Assembly: GCF_005222225.1 (NCBI RefSeq)
Contig: NZ_CP036536.1
Coordinates: forward strand, 2,194,001 to 2,258,000
From: Salinimonas lutimaris
GTDB taxonomy: Bacteria; Pseudomonadota; Gammaproteobacteria; Enterobacterales; Alteromonadaceae
DNA length: 64,000 nucleotides
Direction: 5' to 3'
The position numbers and the translations under genes are program-made. How positions within the stretch are numbered: the first letter of the stretch is position 1; each line of letters begins with the position of its first letter. Shown here one piece after another: positions 18,559 through 29,050 of this stretch. The notes under the pieces are model-generated. The model worked only from the letters and a program-made list of their open reading frames with translations. It was not told where the DNA came from and did no database searches.

Positions 18559-18974
18559 GTCCGGCGCTCTCTCAGGTAAAGTTTACGTTACACCCAGACT
18601 GGGCAGGTTAACAGGATGTTACCCTTTATGCCTGTGAACAACCAAGGCTATGCATACGTATTCAACTGTTCTGACAACGGTTATTCGTTGTTGAAATAGG
18701 CATTTACCGGTTACGCGTAACGAAAATGCTGTATTCACTGATCGCACAGGCTTTACATCTTTTGCAAAAAAGTGAAATTAGTATTTACAAGAGCACTAGA
18801 CTTTAGTCTAAAATGATATTTCGGTATTTGTTGTGCTGTCCTTGCCGATTCAAGCCCCCCGGGCTTACCGGGTAATGGAAAAATTGCTGTGTCCATTTAT
18901 GTTGTAGCCATAAGTGCCACTGGAGTTAAAGCTGACTTATTGCGGTCGTCAGCCGTATGGAAAAAGGATAAAGC
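18559..18974. other. Divergent control region, cyclomaltodextrinase operon / unknown gene
   Basis: This 416-base gene-free stretch is rich in dyad symmetry. It holds the regulon operator at 18651-18665, an ACAACG/CGTTGT inverted repeat at 18674-18691, a perfect 12-bp palindrome GTTACGCGTAAC at 18710-18721, and the inverted repeat TAGACTttAGTCTA at 18797-18810. The first is probably the LacI-type site for the leftward operon; the others are unassigned. Confidence 0.6.
18651..18665. promoter_or_regulatory. LacI-type operator, copy 1 (cyclomaltodextrinase operon)
   Basis: TGCATACGTATTCAA, a near-palindrome with one mismatch around a central CG, as usual for LacI-family sites. It lies about 93 bases upstream of the cyclomaltodextrinase start. 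The same 14-base core recurs at 21580 and 39487. Confidence 0.75.
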
Positions 18975-19580
18975 ATGTTAAACCCTTCAATATTACATTT
19001 AGCTAATACGCTAAATACATTTCATCCGCGTACACCGGTTAGTTACCTGCAAGTGGCCAACTACTTTCGTAACGCGTCAATGGATATTATCAAACGGGTA
19101 ACCCGGGAAGTTGAGCAGTCATTAGGGAGTAAAGGACTCACGCCAGATGCGATTAAGCAGCGTCCGGTTGAGGAAAATGCTGACACCACACTGCTGCTTA
19201 TTGAGGTAAAGGGCGTCCCCAGCGTAGCCGGACACCATTTTATTGCCCTGCCCCTGACGGAAATGTGCAAAGCCAGAATTATGATGATGGCAAACGGGTG
19301 TCACACCCTGAATGTGAGCATGGTTTGTGATGAACTGGCCGATGCCCGTTATATTGCATTGCCGTACGGCACCATGGTGTCTGATATGAGCAGTGAAGAG
19401 GTACTCAGTCTTGACCGCCAGGTGGAAAATATCGTGCTACGGGTCGGTAGTAATGGTCTGGCGTTCAGTAAAATTTATGATGTGGGTGGCTCACCCAGTG
19501 GTTTTCTCACTGAAACGGTGCCGCTGGAAAGCGTTTACGAAGCTACCGATACACTCATTGTGCATTCAAGCTATCACTAA
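18975..19580 (+). CDS. Conserved-looking protein of unknown function
   Basis: 201-aa soluble protein that I do not recognise. It has no signal peptide, membrane segment or cysteine cluster; the composition is that of a normal cytoplasmic alpha/beta protein (TTLLLIEVKGVPSVAGHHFIALPLTEMCKARIMMM in the middle). The start is supported by an AAAGGA ribosome-binding site, and the end by a strong terminator immediately after the stop, so it is a real gene. It lies between the two GH13 units but has opposite orientation to both, and no regulon operator sits close to its start, so a part in glucan metabolism is unproven. Confidence 0.75.
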   Translation: MLNPSILHLANTLNTFHPRTPVSYLQVANYFRNASMDIIKRVTREVEQSLGSKGLTPDAIKQRPVEENADTTLLLIEVKGVPSVAGHHFIALPLTEMCKARIMMMANGCHTLNVSMVCDELADARYIALPYGTMVSDMSSEEVLSLDRQVENIVLRVGSNGLAFSKIYDVGGSPSGFLTETVPLESVYEATDTLIVHSSYH

Positions 19581-19584
19581 GTTT

Positions 19585-19613
19585 AAGCGGCCTGTCCGGC
19601 AGGCCGCTTTTAT
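19585..19613 (+). terminator. Terminator after the unknown gene
   Basis: AAGCGGCCTG and CAGGCCGCTT form a perfect 10-bp stem with a 5-base loop, followed by TTTT. It lies 4 bases past the stop codon and also abuts the convergent GH13 gene. Confidence 0.9.
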
Positions 19614-19616
19614 TGC

Positions 19617-21515
19617 TTAATTTTTCAATTCAAACACACCCGCAGTGCGCGGTGGCAAAGTCATGCTAAGTGTGCCTGCTGCCAGCTTAGCTTCACTGAC
19701 CTGCCCGCTAACAAGTGACGTCACCGCTGTAAAGCCTGCCAGTGACCGGGGTAATGTCAGGTTCACCACCTGCGTACTGTCTGAAAAATTACTGACCCCG
19801 ATTAACGGGCGTTGTTCATGCAGCCGGGCGAAACTATACACAGCTGCCGGATACGACTCTGACTGCAAACTTTGTAAAGAAGTAAACGGTGCCTGCATGG
19901 CCGGGTGGCCCGAAGCAATATTCATGACCTCTACATAAAACTGACGTAATGCGGCTTCCTGTGCGTTTAGTTGTCCGCCATCAAAGGCGCCTTCATTCAT
20001 CCAGCGCTGATGCGCCGGCACGCCGGCATAGTCAAAAATCGTAGTACGTGTAGGATCGCCAAAGCCCATATCCTCGCTGCCGTCTTCGCCCACTTCCTGA
20101 CCAAAATACAACAGGAAAGGCGATGCAGAGTACAGCGCCGATACGACAGTTGCCGGGCGACCGGCCATTGCATCTTCGGCAAAGTCAGGGCTGGCGATTC
20201 GCTGCTCGTCGTGATTTTCCAGAAAGTTAAGCATAGAGGGTGCAATATCCTGCACATCGGCGATGGCGTCATCCAGGGTCGATGCCGGACTTTGTTGCTG
20301 CATTACACGCTTGATAGTGTCGTACAGCCCCACTTTGTCATACAGAAAATCCATCTTGCCCTGATTCAGATAAGCCCGGTACAGATCTGGCTGGTAAACT
20401 TCAGCAAGTAAAAACGCATCCGGGTTAGCCTGCTTTATCTCTGCATTTAAAAATGACCAGAACGAAACCGGCACCATTTCGGCCATGTCGAAGCGAAACC
20501 CATCCACGCCCTTATCCAGCCAGAATAGCGCAATATCACGCATTTTGTACCAGGCGCCCGGCAAGGTTTGCTGCGCCCAGAAAGCACTGACCTCAGCGGC
20601 GGTGGCATCGGCTAATTCAGCCGGCAGTTCAGGAAAATCATAGCTGCCATCGGGTTTTACACCGTAGTTAATTTTAACGGTTTCGTACCAGTCATTGGCA
20701 TCTGGCTGGGCAGCGCGAGCTCCGTTGCCAGTCCACTTGGCCGGCTGTTCGTCAAACTGGCCGTCTGCCAGAGGGTGAGGTGCCCCGCCGGTTGGATGAA
20801 AGTCTTCAGGTTGTACAGGGACTTTAAATGCCTCACCCGGCACATAATAAAAATCGTTGTTAACAGCGTAGGCCTTTGAGGTGTCATCATTAGCGCCCAG
20901 TGACTTTGCGTTATCCGCCAAACCTGAGGATGCATACCGGCGGGCCACATGATTAGGCACAATATCAATAATCACCTTCATATTATGAGCATGTGTCCGC
21001 CTGATCAGCGCTTCAAATTCTGCCAACCGCTGCATTGGATCGCGAGCCAGATCCGGGTCAACATTGTAGTAGTCGCGCACCGCATACGGCGATCCTGCCC
21101 GGCCCTTGATGACATCCGGATCATCCAGATCAATACCAAAGCGCGTGTAATCGGTGGCAGATGCATGGTGCGGCACACCGGTATACCAGATATGGGTGAC
21201 ACCCATGGCATGAATTTCATTGAGTGCGGTGTCGGTAAAGTCGGCAAACTTACCCACCCCATTTTCCTCAATGCTGCCCCAGGGCTTATTGGTGGTGTTG
21301 GTATTGCCGAACAGACGGGTGAATACCTGATACACAACGGGTTTACCCTGAATGGTAATAGGATTTGCAGAGGATGATGCTAAAGACTGGATTGGCATGA
21401 TGTCAGCAGATTGAGAAGCAGATGGCTGACAGCCTAGCAACAGGGTGGTAAAAACACCAGCCATGCTGGCTTTACAAAAAAGAGTAAGATTCACCGCAGA
21501 AAGTCTGAAAGACAT
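19617..21515 (-). CDS. GH13 alpha-amylase-family lipoprotein, second copy
   Basis: 632-aa GH13 enzyme with a lipoprotein signal (GVFTTLLLGCQPS). Catalytic motifs are in DGFRFDMAEMVP (nucleophile), FLLAEVYQPD (acid/base) and FLENHDEQRI (third Asp). The barrel begins PVVYQVFTRLFGNTNTTNKPWGS, quite different from the other lipoprotein amylase, so the two are not recent duplicates. The GGAA ribosome-binding site supports the ATG at 21515; an internal ATG (residue 18) just before the lipobox is an alternative. It is a single gene with its own copy of the regulon operator 64-79 bases upstream. It probably degrades external starch or long maltodextrins at the envelope. Confidence 0.85.
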   Translation of the reverse strand: MSFRLSAVNLTLFCKASMAGVFTTLLLGCQPSASQSADIMPIQSLASSSANPITIQGKPVVYQVFTRLFGNTNTTNKPWGSIEENGVGKFADFTDTALNEIHAMGVTHIWYTGVPHHASATDYTRFGIDLDDPDVIKGRAGSPYAVRDYYNVDPDLARDPMQRLAEFEALIRRTHAHNMKVIIDIVPNHVARRYASSGLADNAKSLGANDDTSKAYAVNNDFYYVPGEAFKVPVQPEDFHPTGGAPHPLADGQFDEQPAKWTGNGARAAQPDANDWYETVKINYGVKPDGSYDFPELPAELADATAAEVSAFWAQQTLPGAWYKMRDIALFWLDKGVDGFRFDMAEMVPVSFWSFLNAEIKQANPDAFLLAEVYQPDLYRAYLNQGKMDFLYDKVGLYDTIKRVMQQQSPASTLDDAIADVQDIAPSMLNFLENHDEQRIASPDFAEDAMAGRPATVVSALYSASPFLLYFGQEVGEDGSEDMGFGDPTRTTIFDYAGVPAHQRWMNEGAFDGGQLNAQEAALRQFYVEVMNIASGHPAMQAPFTSLQSLQSESYPAAVYSFARLHEQRPLIGVSNFSDSTQVVNLTLPRSLAGFTAVTSLVSGQVSEAKLAAGTLSMTLPPRTAGVFELKN

Positions 21516-21578
21516 GGTTATTATTCCGCTAAAAATTATGCATTAAGCATATCTTTTAACGGAACATTAACCTACTGC

Positions 21579-21594
21579 TTGCATACGTATTCAA
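21579..21594. promoter_or_regulatory. LacI-type operator, copy 2 (second amylase)
   Basis: TTGCATACGTATTCAA, the same near-palindrome as at 18651. It lies 64-79 bases upstream of the amylase start and only 2 bases beyond the stop codon of the acyltransferase gene that precedes it. Confidence 0.75.
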
Positions 21595-21596
21595 CG

Positions 21597-22490
21597 TTAT
21601 GCTGCGCGCTGCTCTTTGTTGATCTTCGTCATGATATTGGGCTGATGGCGGAAAATAGCACCAAAATTCGGTACTTCTTCCAGCTCGGTCATAATCTTAC
21701 GCTGGAAGCGTTGCAGCGAAGGAGTGACTTGCTGCATAAATTCCATCGGTGAAATCTGAAATGCCGCGCGCTGACCATGATAATCAATGGTGCCGCCCAA
21801 CTGCTCAAAGTTAATTCCCAGCATACGCAAACTACGGGCCAGACGTGGTTCCATCATCACATATACGTTTTCGATGTCACGCAACACACAAATGCTGGCA
21901 GCGAAAAAATACAAGGCTAGTGACAGGTATGGAAAATTACGTCCAGGGCTGTTCTTTTTAAATCCGTTATTTAATGACTTACCGGTAACCGGCGATAACG
22001 CATTATCTGATGAACGACGACGAAACTGCTTTGGAATGGCCAGGCGTGAAATTTCACACACTGAGTAACGGGGATAACGCTGTGGACTATGCTCGTCTAA
22101 CCGAATAGCACCAGCACAGTTTTGTTCAATAGGCAGTAACTGACCTGAATGCTGTGGCATCACAATGCGGATGGTGCCGGCACAATCACCGGTCGCTTTG
22201 TGCTTGATGTAGCAGCTCAAGGCAAACTCATCAAACTCATCGAATTCCATACCATTGGGACGCGGATCTTCAAACTTCATTTCTTCACAGTAAACCTGGT
22301 GGCGGGTTTTATAACAGGTCCGTTGTTCCTGTTCATCGTTGGCCACGACTAACGTGAAGTGTTCAAAGAAGTGATCTGCTGCCGAATCAATGATCTTATT
22401 CATTTTACGACGTACCAGGGGGCGAATCATATGCTTGATTCCCGGTACTTGATGTACTCTTTTAAAAGCATTTAACAAGCGACGTTTCAC
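21597..22490 (-). CDS. PEP-CTERM/exosortase-associated-type acyltransferase (GNAT/autoinducer-synthase fold)
   Basis: 297-aa protein resembling the acyltransferases found with exosortase/PEP-CTERM systems and the related N-acyl amino acid synthases. The core (about residues 45-225) carries TLVVANDEQEQRTCYKTRHQVYCEEMKFED, the GTIRIVMP strand, VCEISRLAIPKQFRR (the acyl-donor-binding region typical of LuxI-like GNAT folds) and NVYVMMEPRLARSLRMLGINFEQLG. These enzymes transfer an acyl chain from ACP or CoA to an amine. No exosortase, PEP-CTERM protein or acyl carrier protein is nearby, so it is an orphan in this window. No signal peptide or membrane segment is evident. Substrate and product are unknown. 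Confidence 0.7.
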   Translation of the reverse strand: MKRRLLNAFKRVHQVPGIKHMIRPLVRRKMNKIIDSAADHFFEHFTLVVANDEQEQRTCYKTRHQVYCEEMKFEDPRPNGMEFDEFDEFALSCYIKHKATGDCAGTIRIVMPQHSGQLLPIEQNCAGAIRLDEHSPQRYPRYSVCEISRLAIPKQFRRRSSDNALSPVTGKSLNNGFKKNSPGRNFPYLSLALYFFAASICVLRDIENVYVMMEPRLARSLRMLGINFEQLGGTIDYHGQRAAFQISPMEFMQQVTPSLQRFQRKIMTELEEVPNFGAIFRHQPNIMTKINKEQRAA

Positions 22491-23127
22491 TTTAGCTCCC
22501 GTTATGGAATTGTAATTATAATAAATACCTCTTCGAATCTGCTCCCTGATCGCACGCGCAATTTACCACTTGCTTGCGCCCGACCGCTACTCTGCCCGAT
22601 GCGTCAGGCTAAGTAAACCAGATTATTTTGTGTTTGTGCTGAATTTAAAGCGCAGACATTATCCGGGAGAGAAACTCTAAGAAGTGCAACGTTATTGTTT
22701 ATTAACTTACATCAACATTTGTGCCAGTTGCTATTCACCCTTCGTCTATAAGCTTTTAAAAGCGTCTTGATACGCCTGAGATGGCGCCGACGCTGAGGCG
22801 TGAGCGGTCACTAGCAAAATACCATTATGTGCGCAATTTATTGTTCAAAAACAATAACAAAACAGATTGGCAGGAATTATATTGCTATTTCGTTTAAGCA
22901 GAATATCAATAATATTTCGAGCATGGTGATTCAGGCAAAATATAGAGTATTTCGCGCTAAAGTTATATACGGGAAATTATTGATTTGGGTCAGATTCTGG
23001 TGAATCGGAGAAATAAATAAAAAACTGAACGGTTTTTGAATAATGGGTGTTGCCAATATGCTTCACCCTTTTTTTAACGCATAGCACTGTAAGTCCGTTC
23101 AACACCAAAGACAATAGGTAAGAAATT
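22491..23127. other. Long gene-free region with an orphan terminator-like hairpin
   Basis: No plausible open frame occurs in more than 600 bases. Structures seen are a perfect 8-bp AT-rich hairpin at 22838-22857 (TTATTGTT/AACAATAA), a small hairpin GATTCtggtGAATC at 22993-23006, and a rightward terminator-like hairpin at 23045-23075. The acyltransferase promoter must lie at the left end. A small RNA is possible. Confidence 0.45.
23045..23075 (+). terminator. Orphan rightward terminator-like hairpin
   Basis: GGGTG and CACCC, with inner GC/GC pairing and a TT/TT internal loop, are followed by seven T. No rightward gene lies upstream for over 3 kb, so it may end an unannotated small RNA. Confidence 0.5.
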
Positions 23128-23164
23128 GATAATAAAGCCATTTTCAGATATGTAGCAAAATGGC
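23128..23164 (-). terminator. Terminator after the SpoU-type RNA methylase
   Basis: GCCATTTT and AAAATGGC at 23137-23164 form a perfect 8-bp stem with a 12-base loop. Read leftward it is followed by TTTATTAT, placing it 13 bases past the methylase stop. Confidence 0.65.
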
Positions 23165-23177
23165 AACATCATCAGAA

Positions 23178-23699
23178 TCACACTTTTATTCGGTTGTTAT
23201 TGTCCCGACTGGCACGAATCAGTGCAGTGCCTTGCGAATAATCGCTTTTTGCCATCCGATCATACAGCACCACATTAACGGTAGCGGCCAGGTTCATACA
23301 GCCATTGGTAGGGACGTAGACCACATCATCGCACCAGTCCACGGTTATCTGGTCCAGTGAGCCGTCTTCAGGGCCAAACACATAAAACGCGTTATCAGGG
23401 TGCTGATAAGCCGGCAAGGGTATTGCGCCTTCAACCAGTTCAATCCCCACAACAGTTGCGCCGGCCGGTCGCGCGGTTTGCAACGTCTCGACCCCGATAG
23501 TCGGAATGATTTTGTGCATCTGGCGGGTATCGGCATTAAAGTTTTTGGCGTAACCATAGCGCTGGCCAGTGTAAAAAACACTGCTGACGCCATAACAGCC
23601 GGCGGCACGAAGAATGGATGCCACGTTGGTGGCAGATTTTGGGTTTGTCAGGCCAACACTGACCAGACCATTATCACCATTAATAAAAGGGGGTTGCAT
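23178..23699 (-). CDS. SpoU/TrmH-family RNA 2'-O-methyltransferase
   Basis: 173-aa SPOUT methyltransferase. The three SpoU motifs are visible: VGLTNPKSATNVASILRAAGCYG (N-terminal, motif 1), YVFGPEDGSL (motif 2) and VYVPTNGCMNLAATVNVVLYDRM (motif 3, part of the knot that binds SAM). It is short, without the L30-like N-terminal domain of RlmB-type enzymes, so a tRNA-modifying TrmL-like role is possible, but the target nucleotide is unknown. The frame is open 45 bases upstream; homology begins at MQPPFINGDNG, so the ATG at 23699 is chosen. It has its own terminator and lies downstream of the hut genes, apparently unrelated to them. Confidence 0.82.
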   Translation of the reverse strand: MQPPFINGDNGLVSVGLTNPKSATNVASILRAAGCYGVSSVFYTGQRYGYAKNFNADTRQMHKIIPTIGVETLQTARPAGATVVGIELVEGAIPLPAYQHPDNAFYVFGPEDGSLDQITVDWCDDVVYVPTNGCMNLAATVNVVLYDRMAKSDYSQGTALIRASRDNNNRIKV

Positions 23700-23788
23700 A
23701 GACAGCCTGCGGCTCCTGACCAAAAGAGGCGCGAAGTATGCCAAAATAGCGGCTGGCTGTCATAGCATTATTGTGTTTTTCGCCTGAC

Positions 23789-25329
23789 CTATGACATCAG
23801 CGGAGACGGTACCTGCAGGGTTTGCAGCAGCGCCTGCAATTTCCCTTCACTGATTATCAGGCTGGCCTTTTCAATATCAGGGGCAAAATAGCGGTCCTTA
23901 TCATAAAACGCCACTTCACTGCGCAGTAGCGCATGTACCCGCATCAGCCTGGCACTGGTGGTCAGAGGCGCTCGAAAATCGATGCCCTGCCCGGCTGCTA
24001 GATACTCAATGGCCAGGATACCCGCCACATTGTCAAAAATATCCATCAGACGACGCCCGGCAAACGTCGCCATAGACACATGGTCTTCCTGATTTGCCGA
24101 GGTGGGTAAAGAATCAATAGAAGCCGGATGAGCCAGGGTTTTATTTTCACTGGCCAGAGCCGCTGAGGTCACCTGGGCAATCATAAACCCGGAGTTAACG
24201 CCGCCGTTTTCAACCAGAAACGGAGGCAGGCCGCTTAATGCTGAGTCGATCAGCAGTGCCATACGGCGCTCTGACAGCGCACCGACTTCTGATAACGCGA
24301 TTGCCAGACAATCTGCCGCCATTGCCACGGTTTCAGCATGAAAATTACCGCCAGATAAAATATCCCCCACATCACTGAAAACCAGAGGATTGTCTGATAC
24401 CCCGTTGGCTTCCACCACCAGAATATCGGCGGCATGGCGCATTTGCTGCAAACAAGCTCCCATTACCTGCGGCTGGCAGCGCAGTGAATAGGGGTCCTGC
24501 ACTTTTTCACAGCCGCGATGTGACTGTCCTATTTCAGAATCTTCCAGCAGGCTTCGATACATAGCAGCGGTATCACACTGGCTGCGATGTCCGCGGGCAG
24601 CATGAATTCTGGCATCAAACGGCACCCGCGAGCCCTGCGCCGCATCGACGGATAATGCGCCGATTGCCACCGCACTGTTGAAGGCGATCTCGGTGTTAAA
24701 CAGCCCTTGCAGGGCAAAGGCGGTAGAGGCCTGCGTACCGTTTAACAGTGCCAGACCTTCTTTGGGCGCCAGCGAAATCGGATTAAGACCCGCTTGTTTG
24801 AGGCCCTCTTTAGCAGGATGCCGGCAGCCATCAATGAGGACTTCACCCTCGCCCAGCAGCACACCACTCATATGGGCCAACGGGGCCAGATCGCCAGAGG
24901 CTCCCACTGAGCCTTTTTGCGGTATGGCCGGCCAGATTTGATGATTATACAGCGTAATTAAAGACTCTATCACGGTTCTGCGCACGCCCGAATAGCCCCG
25001 TGCCAGTGAGTTGATTTTCAATAACATCAACAGCCGTACTGTTACCGGTGACATAAATTGTCCCACACCGGCCGCGTGGGACAACACAATGCTGCGCTGT
25101 AATAAATCCAGCTCGTGCTTTTCTATCCGGGTGTTAGCCAGCAGACCAAAACCGGTATTAATGCCATAAACCGTGCGGCCCTGTTCTATGACCTGACACA
25201 CCGTTCGATGCGCCGCCTCAACCGCCGGCCAGGCATTGTCATCAATCGTAACCGGCTGGTGCTCACGAAACACTGTACGGCAGTCATCCAGACTCAGCTG
25301 ACCGGGTTTTAGCATAAACAATGACTGAC

Positions 25330-25333
<4 letters not shown>
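23789..25333 (-). CDS. hutH: Histidine ammonia-lyase
   Basis: 514-aa enzyme that removes ammonia from L-histidine to give urocanate, the first step of histidine breakdown. The self-forming MIO cofactor triad Ala-Ser-Gly is at residues 145-147 in [25 protein letters not shown] near residue 57, NGTQASTAF and [13 protein letters not shown] are also typical. The frame is open 48 bases upstream, but the ATG at 25333 overlaps the hutU stop as ATGA, showing translational coupling, so this start is firm. It is the last gene of the hutC-hutU-hutH operon. Confidence 0.97.
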
Positions 25334-26999
<1,666 letters not shown>

Positions 27000-27003
<4 letters not shown>

Positions 27004-27728
27004 AAAGCGTCCTCATTAGACGGTGAGAAATGCAGGTGACCTCCCAGGCGATAGCGGTTGCCCGGATGGATAAGCCGGGCCAGGCTGACCACACCACGGC
27101 GACTGTAGGTTCGCCGGTGAATCTGCAAACAGGGAATCGTGGTGGCAATTTGCAGATATCCGGCTTCCTCAGTGGTAGCCAGTACCGCTTCCACGCTGTG
27201 GTCAGCCTCGGTCAGCGGGGCGATCGTATTGAGGTATTGATTTACCGTGACGGCGGTAAAATTCTGCTCAAGATAGTCCGGCGCCATCACCGGATTAACC
27301 AGACGGGATTCAAGCTGGATGGGGACCTCGTTTTCCAGGTGCAGAATCAGGCTATGAAACATCGGCTCGCACTCCGCTACACCAAAACAGGAAGCCGCGT
27401 AACTGTCCGCCGGTACAGATTTTTGCGCCAGTACGTGGCACTGATAATCATGACCGCGGGCCAGGACCTCGTCCCTGATCCCACTGATGGTCAGCATGGA
27501 GCTCATGGGACGCTGATCACACACAAAGGTGCCTGCCCCCTGACTGCGTGCCAGAATACCTTCATCCACCAGTTCGGTCAGCGCGCGCCGGGCGGTCATA
27601 CGACTAACCCCATGCTTTTCAGCCAACTGATTTTCCGACAGTACCTGCGCCCCCGGCAGATAGTCGCCCTGCTCAATGGCGGCCAGTAAGCTGGCTTTGA
27701 TACGAATAAACTGTGGTATTACTGACAT
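27000..27728 (-). CDS. hutC: Histidine utilisation repressor HutC (GntR family)
   Basis: 242-aa GntR/HutC-subfamily repressor. A winged helix (about residues 1-70; [40 protein letters not shown]) is followed by a UTRA ligand domain (about 90-235). HutC normally binds urocanate, which releases it from operators in the hut promoters. It is the first gene of the leftward operon, so it represses its own transcription along with hutUH. The perfect palindrome at 27780-27793 in the divergent promoter is the likely binding site. Confidence 0.95.
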
Positions 27729-27758
27729 ACTGCCTGGCTACTTTTTCATCTTAATGGT

Positions 27759-27793
27759 TGTGTAACCTACACAGATCAACTTGTATATACAAG
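27759..27793. promoter_or_regulatory. HutC operator region between hutC and hutI
   Basis: CTTGTATATACAAG at 27780-27793 is a perfect 14-bp palindrome with the TGTATATACA core known for HutC sites. A second inverted repeat, TGTGTAaccTACACA, lies at 27759-27773. Together they sit between the divergent starts and could control both directions. Confidence 0.75.
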
Positions 27794-27841
27794 CACATTA
27801 ATTTACCATTCATAAACAATCTAATAACAAGTCATCAAGTC

Positions 27842-29050
27842 ATGGCGGTTATCCGAATTACCAATGTTAATCTTGCCACCTGCGCCCCTGATAAGCAGGG
27901 TATCGGCATTATCCGTAACACCGAATTATGGCTGCAGCAGGATAAAATCATGTCGGTCGGTCCTCCCCGGGCCGCGATCCACCCTGATGTGGTCGAAACC
28001 CTGGATGGCCATAATGGCTGGTGCCTGCCCGGTCTGGCAGATTGCCATACCCACCTTGTATATGGCGGTAACCGGGCAGCAGATTTCGCCCGCCGGCTGG
28101 ACGGCGTCAGCTATGCACAAATCAGCGCCGAGGGTGGCGGTATCAAATCCACCGTGACCCATACCCGTCAGTCCACCGCTGCTGAGCTTTCAAAACAGGC
28201 GTTACAACGAGCTTCACGTCTGGCCGAAGAAGGCGTGACCCTGCTTGAAATCAAATCGGGTTACGGGCTGGATTTTGATACCGAAATACAGATGCTTAGG
28301 GTTGCACGCGCGTTGCAAAGCCAGTTGCCTTTGACGGTAAAAACCACCTATCTGGGCGCTCATGCCCTACCCGACGAATATACTGGCCGGCCGGATGAGT
28401 ATATTGATTTTGTCTGTAATCAGGTGATTCCGTATGTCAGTGAGCACCGACTGGCTAATGCTGTGGATGTATTTTGTGAAACCGTGGGATTTACCCCAGA
28501 CCAGTGTGAGCGGGTATTTCGCGCTGCCCGTCAGGCCGGTCTGGATGTGAAAGGACATGTTGAGCAGTTATCGAACCAGCATGGCGCTGCACTGGCGGCC
28601 CGTTATCAGGCATTAAGTGTTGATCATATTGAATACCTGGATGAGGCAGATATTGGGCTAATAAAACAGGCTGGCAGCGTAGCGGTATTATTGCCCGGTG
28701 CATTTTACTACCTGCGGGAAACCCGCATGCCGCCTATTGCCGCACTACGAAAACATGCTGTGCCGATGGCGGTATCGACCGATCTTAACCCCGGGACTTC
28801 TCCGCTATGCTCGCTGTTAACAGCAGCCAATATGGCCTGTGTACTATTTGGCCTGACGCCGGATGAGGCTTTACTGGGCATCACCCGTCATGGTGCGCAG
28901 GCACTTAATGTCATGCATAAAGGCTACCTGGCCCCCGGTATGGATGCAGATTTAACACTCTGGGATGTAGCCCATCCTCATGAACTGGTATACAACATCA
29001 ACGGGCATCGCCCACAGGCAAGGTTTGCAGGAGGTTTACGTGTCGGTTAA
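27842..29050 (+). CDS. hutI: Imidazolonepropionase
   Basis: 402-aa amidohydrolase-fold metalloenzyme that hydrolyses 4-imidazolone-5-propionate to N-formimino-L-glutamate. Metal-binding DCHTHLVYGGNRAADFARRLDG comes near residue 70, with further motifs LEIKSGYGLD, KGHVEQLSNQHGA and AVSTDLNPGTSPLCS. The frame is open 84 bases upstream from a GTG, but similarity begins at MAVIRITNVNLA (27842), although its ribosome-binding site is weak. It is first of the rightward hutIG pair and overlaps hutG by 11 bases. Confidence 0.95.
   Translation: MAVIRITNVNLATCAPDKQGIGIIRNTELWLQQDKIMSVGPPRAAIHPDVVETLDGHNGWCLPGLADCHTHLVYGGNRAADFARRLDGVSYAQISAEGGGIKSTVTHTRQSTAAELSKQALQRASRLAEEGVTLLEIKSGYGLDFDTEIQMLRVARALQSQLPLTVKTTYLGAHALPDEYTGRPDEYIDFVCNQVIPYVSEHRLANAVDVFCETVGFTPDQCERVFRAARQAGLDVKGHVEQLSNQHGAALAARYQALSVDHIEYLDEADIGLIKQAGSVAVLLPGAFYYLRETRMPPIAALRKHAVPMAVSTDLNPGTSPLCSLLTAANMACVLFGLTPDEALLGITRHGAQALNVMHKGYLAPGMDADLTLWDVAHPHELVYNINGHRPQARFAGGLRVG

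Noticed and set aside
28980..29039. Upstream ATG start for hutG
   Set aside because: It would place 20 extra residues inside hutI, without similarity, whereas the GTG at 29040 has a strong ribosome-binding site.
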